DNA of 27,171 nucleotides from positions 1 through 27,171 of the forward strand of contig JBMNOD010000044.1 in NCBI GenBank assembly GCA_050942875.1, given 5' to 3'. Under the pieces are notes generated by a model. The model was not told the origin of the DNA. It worked only from the letters and a program-made list of their open reading frames with translations, and did not search any database. Below, one piece after another: positions 8,258-15,270 of the stretch (positions are counted from its first letter, which is position 1; the number at the start of each line of letters is the position of its first letter). This DNA is from JAAZAI01 sp050942875 (GTDB lineage: Bacteria > Verrucomicrobiota > Kiritimatiellia > RFP12 > UBA3636). The position numbers and the translations under genes were made by a program.

Positions 8258-8817
8258 GCGCCTGCCTGCTGGTTGGGGCCTTCGAGCGTTCCCCGCCTGA
8301 TGCGGCGGAGCTTGCCTGCGTTCAGCGTCTTCTGCGTCGGGGACATCTTGTCCACGAGCAGGACGCCGTTGAGGTGGTCGACCTCGTGTTGCACGGCGCG
8401 GGCGAGCATGCCGTGGACGCGCGCCTCGTAATGCCGGCCGTCGATCCCCATGTAGGCGACGGTGCAGGATCGCGCGCGCGTCACGTCGATGAAAAGGCCG
8501 GGGAAGCTCAGGCAGCCTTCCTTGCAGCGAAGCGTGCCTTCGAACATGCTCACGACGGGGTTGAGGAGGATGAGCGGCATCTTGACTGGCGCGTTGAGTT
8601 TGACGAATTCCTCGCCCTGGCAGTCGGGCGGCACGTCGACGACGCAGATCGCCTCGGTGCGCCCGACTTGTTCGGCGGCGAGGCCGAGTCCGCGGTGGGC
8701 ATGCATCGTCTCGAGCATGGAGGCGGCGAGGTCTTTGATTTCCTGCGTGACGGTCTCGATCTTGACCGCCTTCTTGCGCAGCACGGGATTGCCAAATGTT
8801 GTCACGGACTGTTTCAC
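8254..8817 (-). CDS. def: Peptide deformylase
   Basis: 187 residues, starting at GTG (8817-8815), which overlaps the uvrB stop as GTGA. All three family motifs are present: GLGLAAEQ (43-50), EGCLS (100-104) and QHEVDH (143-148). Metal ligands are Cys102, His144 and His148, and the catalytic acid is Glu145. The enzyme removes the formyl group from nascent protein N-termini in the cytoplasm. Length is usual. It is placed within a uvrB operon rather than next to fmt as in many bacteria. Confidence 0.95.
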   Translation of the reverse strand: MKQSVTTFGNPVLRKKAVKIETVTQEIKDLAASMLETMHAHRGLGLAAEQVGRTEAICVVDVPPDCQGEEFVKLNAPVKMPLILLNPVVSMFEGTLRCKEGCLSFPGLFIDVTRARSCTVAYMGIDGRHYEARVHGMLARAVQHEVDHLNGVLLVDKMSPTQKTLNAGKLRRIRRGTLEGPNQQAGA

Positions 8818-10841
8818 GGTTGTTTCTTCCGCCTTTTTTGCCTGGGTTGAGGGGATGGTTTGGGTCTCGTTTCTGGATTCAAAGAAGCCTGGAGTTCGCG
8901 CAGCTCGTCGCGCAAGACGGCGGCGCGCTCGAATTCGAGCGCTTCGGCGGCCTCGAGCATTTCGCGCTGGATGTCGGCAATGGCGCGCGCGACATCGTAG
9001 TCCGCGCCGTCTTCGGCGATGATGCGCCGTTCGATTTCGCCGGCGACGCTGCGAACGGCGTCGTCTTCGCTGAGCGCCCGCTTGACGCTGCGCGGCGTGA
9101 TGCCGTGCGCTTCGTTGTGGGCGATCTGGCGTTGGCGACGGCGTTCCGTCGTCTCGATCATCGTCCGCATCGAATCGGTGACCTGGTCGGCGTAGAGGAT
9201 CACGCGCCCCGCTTCGTGGCGGGCGGTGCGCCCGGCCGTCTGCATGAGCGACGTGGCGCTGCGCAGGAAGCCCTCCTTGTCGGCGTCGAGCACGGCGACA
9301 AGGGCGACTTCCGGGAGGTCGAGGCCTTCGCGCAGGAGGTTGATGCCGATGAGCGCGTCGAACTCGCCTTTTCGCAGGCGCGTGAGCACGGCGACGCGTT
9401 CAAGCGCGTCGATGTCCGAGTGCAGGTATTCGACGCGGAGCCCGGCGTCCTTCAAGTATTGCGAGAGGTCTTCGGCCGTTCGCTTCGTGAGCGTGGTGGC
9501 GAGCACGCGGTCGCCGCGCTCGGCGCAGCTGCGCACCTCCTCCATGAGATCGTCGATCTGGCGCTTGAGCGGCCGGACCTCCACGGGTGGATCAAGCAGG
9601 CCCGTGGGCCGGATGACCTGCGAGACGACCTGTCCGGCAATGCCGCGCTCGTAGGGCGCCGGGGTGGCGGAGACGTAGAGCGTTTGCTCGATCTTCGAGT
9701 TGAACTCCTCGAAGTTGAGCGGCCGGTTGTCCTTGGCCGATGGCAGGCGGAACCCGTGGTCGACGAGAACCGTCTTGCGCGCCTGGTCGCCGTTGTACAT
9801 GCCGCGGATCTGGGGAAGCGTGGCGTGCGACTCGTCGATGATCGTGAGAAACGGCTTGGGGAAGAAGTCGATGAGGCATTCGCCCGGGGAGCCTGCGGGG
9901 CGGCCGGCGAGGTGGCGGGAATAGTTTTCGATCCCGGTGCAGTAGCCGATCTCGCGGAACATCTCCATGTCGTAGCGCGTGCGCTGCTGCAGCCGCTGCG
10001 CCTCCAGCAGCTTGCCCTTGGCCTCGAACCAGGCGACGCGCTCGTCGAGCTCGGCCTCGATGTCCGCGATGGCGTCCATCATGCGTTCGTGGGGCATGAC
10101 GAAGTGCTTTGCCGGCGAGACGATCGTCCGATCGAGGCGGCGCGTGGCGCGTCCGCTCGTGGGGTCGAATTCGCTGATCTCCTCCAGCTCGTCGCCGAAG
10201 AGCGAGAGGCGGATGCCGATCTTGTTGTAGGAGGGGAACACGTCGACGGTGTCGCCGCGAACGCGGAAGACGCCGGGCTGGGGCTCGACGTCGTTGCGCT
10301 GGTATTGGATCTCGACGAGGCGCGCGAGGATGGCGTCGCGATCCACCTCCTGCCCCTTTTCAAGGCTCAGCGTCATCCCCGTGTAGTCGTCGGACGAGCC
10401 GAGGCCATAGATGCAGGAGACCGAGGCGACGACGATCACATCCTTTCGGCACAGCAGCGAGTTGGTGGCCGAGAGGCGGAAGCGTTCGATTTCGTCGTTG
10501 ATCGCGGCGTCTTTCGCGATGTACGTGTCCGTCTGGGGGATGTACGCTTCGGGCTGGTAGTAGTCGTAGTAGCTGACGAAGTACTCGACGGCGTTTTCCG
10601 GGAAGAACGCCTTGAACTCGCCGAAGAGCTGGGCGGCGAGCGTCTTGTTGTGGGAGACGACGAGCGTGGGGAGGCCGATGTCGCGAATGACGTTGGCCAT
10701 CGTGAAGGTCTTCCCCGAGCCGGTCACGCCTTCGAGCACCTGGGCGTTCATGCCCGAGCGGAAGCCGGCGACGAGCCGGGCGATGGCCTCGGGCTGGTCG
10801 CCTGCCGGCGGGTATTCCGAAACAAGCTGGAACGCGCTCAA
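8814..10841 (-). CDS. uvrB: Excinuclease ABC subunit UvrB
   Basis: 675 residues with a TTG start at 10841, supported by GGGAG seven bases upstream and by alignment of the N-terminus FQLVSEYPPAGDQPEAI with the family. Walker A is GVTGSGKT (38-45). The beta-hairpin that inserts between DNA strands contains YYDYYQPEAY (91-100). The DESH helicase box, the YVSATPA motif and the Q-x2-GR-x2-R motif (QTAGRTARH) follow. A UVR domain for UvrC contact lies at about 625-660 (EALEFERAAVLRDELREL). UvrB is the damage-verifying subunit of nucleotide excision repair. uvrA and uvrC are not in the window. The gene is 21 bases after the NERD-domain gene and overlaps def. Confidence 0.97.
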   Translation of the reverse strand: MSAFQLVSEYPPAGDQPEAIARLVAGFRSGMNAQVLEGVTGSGKTFTMANVIRDIGLPTLVVSHNKTLAAQLFGEFKAFFPENAVEYFVSYYDYYQPEAYIPQTDTYIAKDAAINDEIERFRLSATNSLLCRKDVIVVASVSCIYGLGSSDDYTGMTLSLEKGQEVDRDAILARLVEIQYQRNDVEPQPGVFRVRGDTVDVFPSYNKIGIRLSLFGDELEEISEFDPTSGRATRRLDRTIVSPAKHFVMPHERMMDAIADIEAELDERVAWFEAKGKLLEAQRLQQRTRYDMEMFREIGYCTGIENYSRHLAGRPAGSPGECLIDFFPKPFLTIIDESHATLPQIRGMYNGDQARKTVLVDHGFRLPSAKDNRPLNFEEFNSKIEQTLYVSATPAPYERGIAGQVVSQVIRPTGLLDPPVEVRPLKRQIDDLMEEVRSCAERGDRVLATTLTKRTAEDLSQYLKDAGLRVEYLHSDIDALERVAVLTRLRKGEFDALIGINLLREGLDLPEVALVAVLDADKEGFLRSATSLMQTAGRTARHEAGRVILYADQVTDSMRTMIETTERRRQRQIAHNEAHGITPRSVKRALSEDDAVRSVAGEIERRIIAEDGADYDVARAIADIQREMLEAAEALEFERAAVLRDELRELQASLNPETRPKPSPQPRQKRRKKQP

Positions 10842-10862
10842 GTCTGCTCCCTTGCGCCGCGG

Positions 10863-11627
10863 CTAGGCGCCGAGACGGTGCGCGAGGCTGTCGAGGATCA
10901 GCCGGCGTTTCTGCTCGTCGATGAAACCGCCCGAGGTCTCCATGATGATGCTGCGAAGCATCCGCGCGTTGCAGACGTGGACATCGTCGATCATCCCCTC
11001 GTCGGCGGCATAGCTGTTGTTGGCGAAGCAGATCACGGGGGTGACGACAACGCCCTCGGGAATGGCGTCCTTGAGGATGCCGGTCAGTTCGTTGGCTTCG
11101 TTCCGCACTTGCGCCACGGGCGAGCGGTTTGGCGTGCGGCCACGCACGCGCATCACGCCGCGCTCCAGCGTCACGGGGCCGTCCCAATTCTTCGTTTCAA
11201 TGACGAACAGCGTGTCGGGGCCGATCACGATGTGGTCGAAATCGCCGCCGCCGCAGACGCCGTCGAACCGCCCGCGCGGCACGCCGTGGAAGACGTCCCA
11301 GCCCGCCGGCAGCATCGCCAGCTCGCGCGCCACGGCCTCTTCGCCGCGCGCGCCCTTCACATACGACTCGAACCGCTTCGCCGCCGAGGCGAACGCCAGC
11401 CAGGCCACCACCGCCAGTGCGATCAGCAGCACGCCGGCCATCCCCCCGCCGATGTTCTTTATCGGAAAGGCGTAGGCAATGAGCCAGCCCGCAAAGAACA
11501 CGACGATGAGGAACGGCCAGAATATCGAGAAGAAGCCGATGAAGCGCACGCGCGCCCCGGGGCTTCCGTACACGGCGGCAAAGCCGGTGATTCCATGTGG
11601 ATTTGCTTTTTCGTCTTTGACGTTCAA
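10863..11627 (-). CDS. Membrane protein with NERD (nuclease-related) domain
   Basis: 254 residues from a TTG at 11627, preferred because AAGGAG lies eight bases before it; the upstream ATG at 11645 precedes this ribosome binding site and is less likely. Two hydrophobic segments occur at about 27-54 and 59-84. The NERD domain begins near residue 92 (GARGEEAVARELAMLP) and includes DFDHIVIGPDTLFVIETKNW, whose Asp, Glu and Lys match the D-(D/E)xK core of restriction-like nucleases. NERD proteins are thought to act on DNA but are poorly characterised. It sits directly before uvrB, 21 bases apart, so joint expression is likely. A link to excision repair is only inferred from position. Confidence 0.85.
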   Translation of the reverse strand: MNVKDEKANPHGITGFAAVYGSPGARVRFIGFFSIFWPFLIVVFFAGWLIAYAFPIKNIGGGMAGVLLIALAVVAWLAFASAAKRFESYVKGARGEEAVARELAMLPAGWDVFHGVPRGRFDGVCGGGDFDHIVIGPDTLFVIETKNWDGPVTLERGVMRVRGRTPNRSPVAQVRNEANELTGILKDAIPEGVVVTPVICFANNSYAADEGMIDDVHVCNARMLRSIIMETSGGFIDEQKRRLILDSLAHRLGA

Positions 11628-11651
11628 CTTTTTTCTCCTTTGCATCCAATG

Positions 11652-12152
11652 CTAGAATTCAATCAAAATTTCACAGATGGCATCCGCTTCCACGGATGTT
11701 TCAAGCAGTCCGTTCGCCCACGTGGATTCTGCGGGGACGCCGTCGATGCAGACCCGAGCGGGTTCCGCCTGCGTCCAGGCGGCAAAGCGACCGCCGTTGC
11801 GCAAGGTCACGACCAAGGTGCGGAACCCGTCCTCGTGCCGCATCAGCAGCCAGCTCGTCCGGGGCGGCAGTTTCGCAAGGTCGTTCCCGGCGGCGGGGCG
11901 CATCCAAAATGGCGACTGCGGCACGACGTAGATTGCGGCGAACCGTTTGACATCGACGGGGCGCCCAAGCGCGGAATACGCCCAGAAAGGGCTTTCCTTC
12001 GGCTTGACGGCGAGAAAGACGCCGTTGCCCAGGGCGTCGGCCTCCGCGGTGATCGCCGCGCCGACGCCCTCGAAGAGAGGCCGTTCCGCGCAGGTGAAAA
12101 CGTCGTTGTCTAGTCTTGGGTTGAACATGTTGGAAGATCGTGAATGAATCAA
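11652..12152 (-). CDS. Truncated raffinose-synthase (Sip1)-like N-terminal fragment
   Basis: 166 residues from a TTG at 12152 with GGAG four bases upstream; ATG at 12128 is an alternative without a Shine-Dalgarno sequence. The segment FWMRPAAGNDLAKLPPRTSW followed by a line of beta strands resembles the N-terminal beta domain of raffinose synthase/Sip1-type alpha-galactosidases (plant pattern WWM-x-PxxG, then IPxETQFLL). The frame ends in TAG at 11654-11652, before where the catalytic barrel would start, and the next gene begins 24 bases later. Full-length relatives are over 600 residues, so this is either a gene remnant or a stand-alone domain. The resemblance is judged from memory and is moderate. 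A promoter and a hairpin lie just upstream. Confidence 0.5.
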   Translation of the reverse strand: MIHSRSSNMFNPRLDNDVFTCAERPLFEGVGAAITAEADALGNGVFLAVKPKESPFWAYSALGRPVDVKRFAAIYVVPQSPFWMRPAAGNDLAKLPPRTSWLLMRHEDGFRTLVVTLRNGGRFAAWTQAEPARVCIDGVPAESTWANGLLETSVEADAICEILIEF

Positions 12153-12158
12153 ACCGCT

Positions 12159-12175
12159 CCCGTGCCTTGCACGGG
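12159..12175 (-). promoter_or_regulatory. Hairpin in the 5' leader covering a Shine-Dalgarno sequence
   Basis: A perfect 7-bp inverted repeat, CCCGTGC-AAG-GCACGGG on the - strand. The GGG of its 3' arm is part of the GGGAG that precedes the TTG start at 12152, so folding would reduce access to the ribosome site. Confidence 0.4.
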
Positions 12176-12204
12176 AATGCCAATAAGAATGATTGACAAT
12201 GGCT

Positions 12205-12233
12205 AGTATAGCGCATCCGCCGTCGTCAGTCCA
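12205..12233 (-). promoter_or_regulatory. Predicted sigma70-type promoter for the NERD-uvrB-def operon
   Basis: On the - strand, TGGACT (12233-12228) and TATACT (12210-12205) are 17 bases apart, 4/6 and 5/6 consensus matches. The expected start site is about 45 bases before the TTG at 12152. Confidence 0.5.
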
Positions 12234-12245
12234 GCATTGGAATCG

Positions 12246-12281
12246 GGCGGATCAGGCCGATCAGCCGGATCAGGCCGGAGG
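12246..12281 (+). repeat. 9-bp tandem repeat, four units
   Basis: Four 9-base units: GGCGGATCA, GGCCGATCA, GCCGGATCA, GGCCGGAGG. The period matches the AT-richer CAGGATT-type 9-base repeats in the larger repeat clusters of this window. Confidence 0.6.
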
Positions 12282-12325
12282 GCTGGGTAGGGGCTTTTGC
12301 GGGCAAGGGCAAGCAGCGTGGACGG

Positions 12326-12348
12326 GTGGGCGCAAGGAGCCCGCCCAC
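12326..12348. repeat. Inverted repeat (7-bp stem) upstream of selC
   Basis: GTGGGCG (12326-12332) pairs with CGCCCAC (12342-12348) across a 9-base loop. It lies about 30 bases before the -35 element of selC. Role unknown. Confidence 0.4.
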
Positions 12349-12377
12349 GGGCGGTGGCGGCGAGGCGGTTGCTGAAG

Positions 12378-12406
12378 TTGACGCGGCCCGGGCCATGGTG
12401 TACAAT
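12378..12406 (+). promoter_or_regulatory. Predicted sigma70-type promoter of selC
   Basis: TTGACG (12378-12383) and TACAAT (12401-12406) with a 17-base spacer, each 5/6 to consensus. The expected start site is near 12413, about 14 bases before the mature tRNA. Confidence 0.7.
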
Positions 12407-12426
12407 TTCGCCCGTCAAGCCGCAGG

Positions 12427-12523
12427 GGGAGCGAATAGGCGCCTGGTGGGTCTCACGGTCTTCAAAACCGCTGCGGGGTCTTCATCGATCCTGGTTGAGT
12501 TCGATTCTCACTCGCTCCCGCCA
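12427..12523 (+). tRNA. selC: Selenocysteine tRNA, anticodon TCA
   Basis: 97 bases including an encoded CCA (12521-12523) and G as discriminator. The acceptor stem has eight pairs, GGGAGCGA (12427-12434) with TCGCTCCC (12512-12519); the eighth pair is a hallmark of bacterial tRNA-Sec. The anticodon loop CTTCAAA (12460-12466) has TCA, read from four clear stem pairs CGGT/ACCG. A long variable arm contains a 5-bp stem (GGGTC / GATCC), and the T loop is TTCGATT. Together these identify selC and imply that the organism decodes UGA as selenocysteine. selA, selB and selD are not in the window, nor is an obvious selenoprotein. Its 3' end overlaps the end of the opposite-strand phosphoesterase gene by 16 bases. 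Confidence 0.92.
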
Positions 12524-13467
12524 TTTTCTGTTGCCGCAAGCCGATGGAGGAGGATTTCGGGCGGACAGTTGATGCGCACGGGGATGCCGCAGGCTCCGGT
12601 GCCGGAGGAGGTCCAGCCTTGCGTGGAGCCGTCGCGCCAGGCGCCTTTCTGGACGTGGCGGGCGCCGCCGTCTTTGTGGAGCCGGAGCGTGGAGCCATTC
12701 GGCAGGCAGATCTGGCCGCCGTGCGTGTGGCCGCAGAGGACGATGTCGACGCCTCTTGCGGCGGCTTCGCGGTGGATGCAGGGCGCGTGGGAGAGGAGCA
12801 CCGTGACGTCGGCGCGGCGCCCGGGGGAGGCGAGGGCGCGGTCGAGGTCGTGTGTGGCGAAGATGTTGGGGTCGTCGATGCCGACGAGCCGGAGGACGGC
12901 GTCGCCGCGCGAGATGAGGACGGACTCGTTGAGCAGGATCTTGACGCCGATGCGTTCGAGCGTGGGAATGTCGCGCAACGAGTCGTGGTTGCCCAGGACG
13001 CCGTAGAGCGGCGCGGTGAAGACCGCGGCGAGCTTGGCCATCTCCTTGAGGGCGGTGTCGTCCATGTGGACGGTGAAGTTGTTGAAGTCGCCGGTGACGA
13101 CGGCGATGTCGTAGTCGAGGCCTTGGAGCGCTTGCGCGAGGATGGGCGTGAGCTGCGTGTCGAGGTCGAGATGGAGGTCGCTGAGGTGCAGGACGGTGAA
13201 GCCTTCGAACGCGGGCGGGAGATCGGGCACGACGAAGGTGTTGTGGCGGACGACCGGGCTGAGAAACTCGCGGCGGCCGCGTCGCCAGAGGCCGACGGCC
13301 TTCATGCCGAAGGTGAGCAGAGGCTTGAACAGGCGCATGGGGCAGATGCGCACGCGCCCGCCGAGCTTGAGCTCGCGGGTGCCTTCGAGCAGGATGCGCT
13401 GGCGGTAGAGGCGCGCGCCCATGCGCCCGCGAATCCGCCGCCGTTCTGCCTGGGTCATGCCGCGCAT
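12508..13467 (-). CDS. Calcineurin-like metallophosphoesterase (YkuE/LpxH-like)
   Basis: 319 residues; the start may be the ATG at 13467 or codon 4. Metal-binding motifs are in order: SDLHLD (96-101), GDFNN (126-130), GNHD (159-162), SHAP (226-229) and GHTHGG (246-251). This is the family of predicted phosphohydrolases that includes YkuE and UDP-diacylglucosamine hydrolases. Residues 1-70 are basic and lack a clear membrane segment or twin-arginine signal, so it is probably cytoplasmic or peripheral. It lies 13 bases after guaB and is likely co-transcribed. Its last five codons and TGA overlap the 3' part of selC on the other strand, so the final residues GGSE are dictated by the tRNA acceptor stem. 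Substrate unknown. Confidence 0.88.
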   Translation of the reverse strand: MRGMTQAERRRIRGRMGARLYRQRILLEGTRELKLGGRVRICPMRLFKPLLTFGMKAVGLWRRGRREFLSPVVRHNTFVVPDLPPAFEGFTVLHLSDLHLDLDTQLTPILAQALQGLDYDIAVVTGDFNNFTVHMDDTALKEMAKLAAVFTAPLYGVLGNHDSLRDIPTLERIGVKILLNESVLISRGDAVLRLVGIDDPNIFATHDLDRALASPGRRADVTVLLSHAPCIHREAAARGVDIVLCGHTHGGQICLPNGSTLRLHKDGGARHVQKGAWRDGSTQGWTSSGTGACGIPVRINCPPEILLHRLAATENGGSE

Positions 13468-13480
13468 GGCGCCGCCGCGA

Positions 13481-14971
13481 CTAGGAGCGGTAGTTGGGCG
13501 CCTCGCGCATGATCTTGATGTCGTGCGGATGCGCTTCGCGGACGCCGGCGTCGGAGACGCGGACGATCCTGCCGTTGGCGCGCAGCTCGGGGATGCTGCG
13601 GGCGCCGCAGTAGCCGAGGGAGGAGCGCAGGCCGCCGGTGAACTGGATCAGGACCTTCTTGACGGAGCCGGCGTAGGGGACGATGCCTTCGATGCCCTGG
13701 GGGACGAGATGATCGGCGGCGGCGTCCGCCTGGGAATAGCGCTCGCGGCTGCCCTTGCCGGCGACCATGGCGGCAAGGCTGCCCATGCCGCGGTAGACGA
13801 CGTAGTGGCGCCCCTCGTGGATGATCTTCTCGCCCGGGCTCTCGTCGGTGGCGGCCAGCACGGAGCCCAGCATGACCGACTCCGCGCCCGCGAGCAGCGC
13901 CTTGGGAACGTCGCCGGAGTGGCGGATGCCGCCGTCGGAAATGACGGGGATGGAGCCCTGGAGCGCCTGGCAGGCGTTCCAGACGGCGGTGATCTGCGGG
14001 ATGCCGACGCCGCAGACGACGCGCGTGGTGCAGATGGAGCCGGGGCCGATGCCGACCTTGACGGCGTGGGCGCCGCAGTCGCGCAGGGCGACGGCGCCTT
14101 CGCCGGTGGCGACGTTGCCCGCGATGATGTCGATGTCCGGGAAATGCCTGGCGATCCACTTGACCATGTCCATGATGCCCTGGGTGTGGCCGTGGGCGCT
14201 GTCGACGACGATGATGTCGACGTTGGCGTCGGCGAGCATCTCGACGCGCTCGTGGTCGTTGCCGCCGCTGACGGCGGCCGCGGCGCGGAGGCGGTACTGG
14301 GCGTCGCGGTTGGCCATCGGCAGGTTGTTTTCGACGAGGTTGTGGACGTCGGTGAAGCTGTAGAGGCCGGCGAGGCGGCCTTCCTTGTCGATGAGCGGCA
14401 GCTTGCCTTTCTTGTGCCGTCGCATGATGCGGTAGGCCTCTTCAAGCGTTGTGCCCTCAGGCGCCGTGATGAGCTCGTCGGTCATGATGTCGTCGACCTT
14501 GGCCTGGACGTTCTCGGCATAGGCGACGTCCTTGGCCGTGAGGACGCCCACGACGCGGTCGTCGGCATCGAGAATGGGGAAGCCGCTGAAGCTGTATTTC
14601 TTCTCGGCGCGGACGGCGAGGATCTCGGCGATGGTCTGGCCCGTGCGGAACGTGACGGGGTTGTGGATGAGCCCGTTGAGATGGTGCTTGACCTGGCTGA
14701 CCTGGTCGGCCTGCTCCTCGGGCGTGAGGTTCTTGTGGATGACGCCGACGCCGCCGAGCATGGCCATGGCAATGGCCATGGGTGCCTCGGTCACGGTGTC
14801 CATGGCGGCGCTGACGAACGGGATGTTGAGCCCGATGCGGGAGGTCAGGCGGGTCTCGACGGACGTCTCGTCCGGCAGGAAGTCGGCGTATTGGGTGACG
14901 AGGGAGATGTCGTCGAACGTGAGCCCTTCGTACTTGAAGTGCTCCATGAAAGCTTGGGTATGGGGATTCAT
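13481..14971 (-). CDS. guaB: Inosine-5'-monophosphate dehydrogenase
   Basis: 496 residues, full length. The enzyme oxidises IMP to XMP with NAD+, the first committed step of GMP synthesis. The catalytic cysteine is Cys314 in GIGPGSICTTR. Other signatures are FDDISLV near the N-terminus, IPFVSAAMDTVTE (50-62), two CBS domains at about 103-215 (regulatory), and the mobile flap with YRGMGSLAAM. The start at 14971 fits the family N-terminus; GAGAAGAAG upstream is a weak ribosome site. The phosphoesterase gene follows 13 bases downstream. guaA is not in the window. Confidence 0.97.
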   Translation of the reverse strand: MNPHTQAFMEHFKYEGLTFDDISLVTQYADFLPDETSVETRLTSRIGLNIPFVSAAMDTVTEAPMAIAMAMLGGVGVIHKNLTPEEQADQVSQVKHHLNGLIHNPVTFRTGQTIAEILAVRAEKKYSFSGFPILDADDRVVGVLTAKDVAYAENVQAKVDDIMTDELITAPEGTTLEEAYRIMRRHKKGKLPLIDKEGRLAGLYSFTDVHNLVENNLPMANRDAQYRLRAAAAVSGGNDHERVEMLADANVDIIVVDSAHGHTQGIMDMVKWIARHFPDIDIIAGNVATGEGAVALRDCGAHAVKVGIGPGSICTTRVVCGVGIPQITAVWNACQALQGSIPVISDGGIRHSGDVPKALLAGAESVMLGSVLAATDESPGEKIIHEGRHYVVYRGMGSLAAMVAGKGSRERYSQADAAADHLVPQGIEGIVPYAGSVKKVLIQFTGGLRSSLGYCGARSIPELRANGRIVRVSDAGVREAHPHDIKIMREAPNYRS

Positions 14972-15025
14972 CGGCTTCTTCTCACAATTTAACGCATGCG
15001 CGGAATGCTCTTTGATTGACCAAGC

Positions 15026-15055
15026 AGTGTATCGTTTCTTGCACCATCATGACAA
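15026..15055 (-). promoter_or_regulatory. Predicted sigma70-type promoter of guaB
   Basis: On the - strand, TTGTCA (15055-15050, 5/6) and TACACT (15031-15026, 4/6) are separated by 18 bases. The leader to the guaB start would be about 50 bases. The rest of 14972-15270 shows no gene I can support. Confidence 0.5.
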
Positions 15056-15270
15056 TGAAAAAATTTTGGCAATCGGTCGGTTCCAGCGGGTGCGTGTCAG
15101 AAAAGTGACAAGCAAATCCGGCATTGCCTATGTCATGCGCATTGAAAGGGAATTTGATGCATTGCTTTCACTGCAATCGAGCCGCACTCCGCACCACCGT
15201 CGTCCCTTCTTGATTTCAGAAGCGTGTTTTCATTGCCATGCCCCTCCCTGCACGCCTCCGTTCCTGTTTA

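Noticed and set aside
11652..11654. The TAG at the end of the raffinose-synthase-like fragment as a recoded stop
   Set aside because: Selenocysteine uses TGA, and the sequence beyond the TAG runs straight into the next gene's ribosome site, with no family resemblance.
8796..12113. Very long + strand frame of over 1000 codons opposite uvrB and the NERD gene
   Set aside because: It is the antisense of well-supported genes in a GC-rich sequence; its protein is low-complexity and matches nothing.
12192..12210. TTGACA with TATAGC nearby on the + strand at 12192 as a promoter
   Set aside because: The spacing is about eight bases, too short; the - strand pair at 12205-12233 and the + strand pair at 12378-12406 fit much better.
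13421..14992. Long + strand frame opposite guaB
   Set aside because: Antisense artefact of high GC content over the clear IMP dehydrogenase gene.
14972..15270. A possible + strand protein continuing from the guaB antisense into the intergenic region
   Set aside because: No ribosome site or motif; the region fits a guaB promoter and leader instead.
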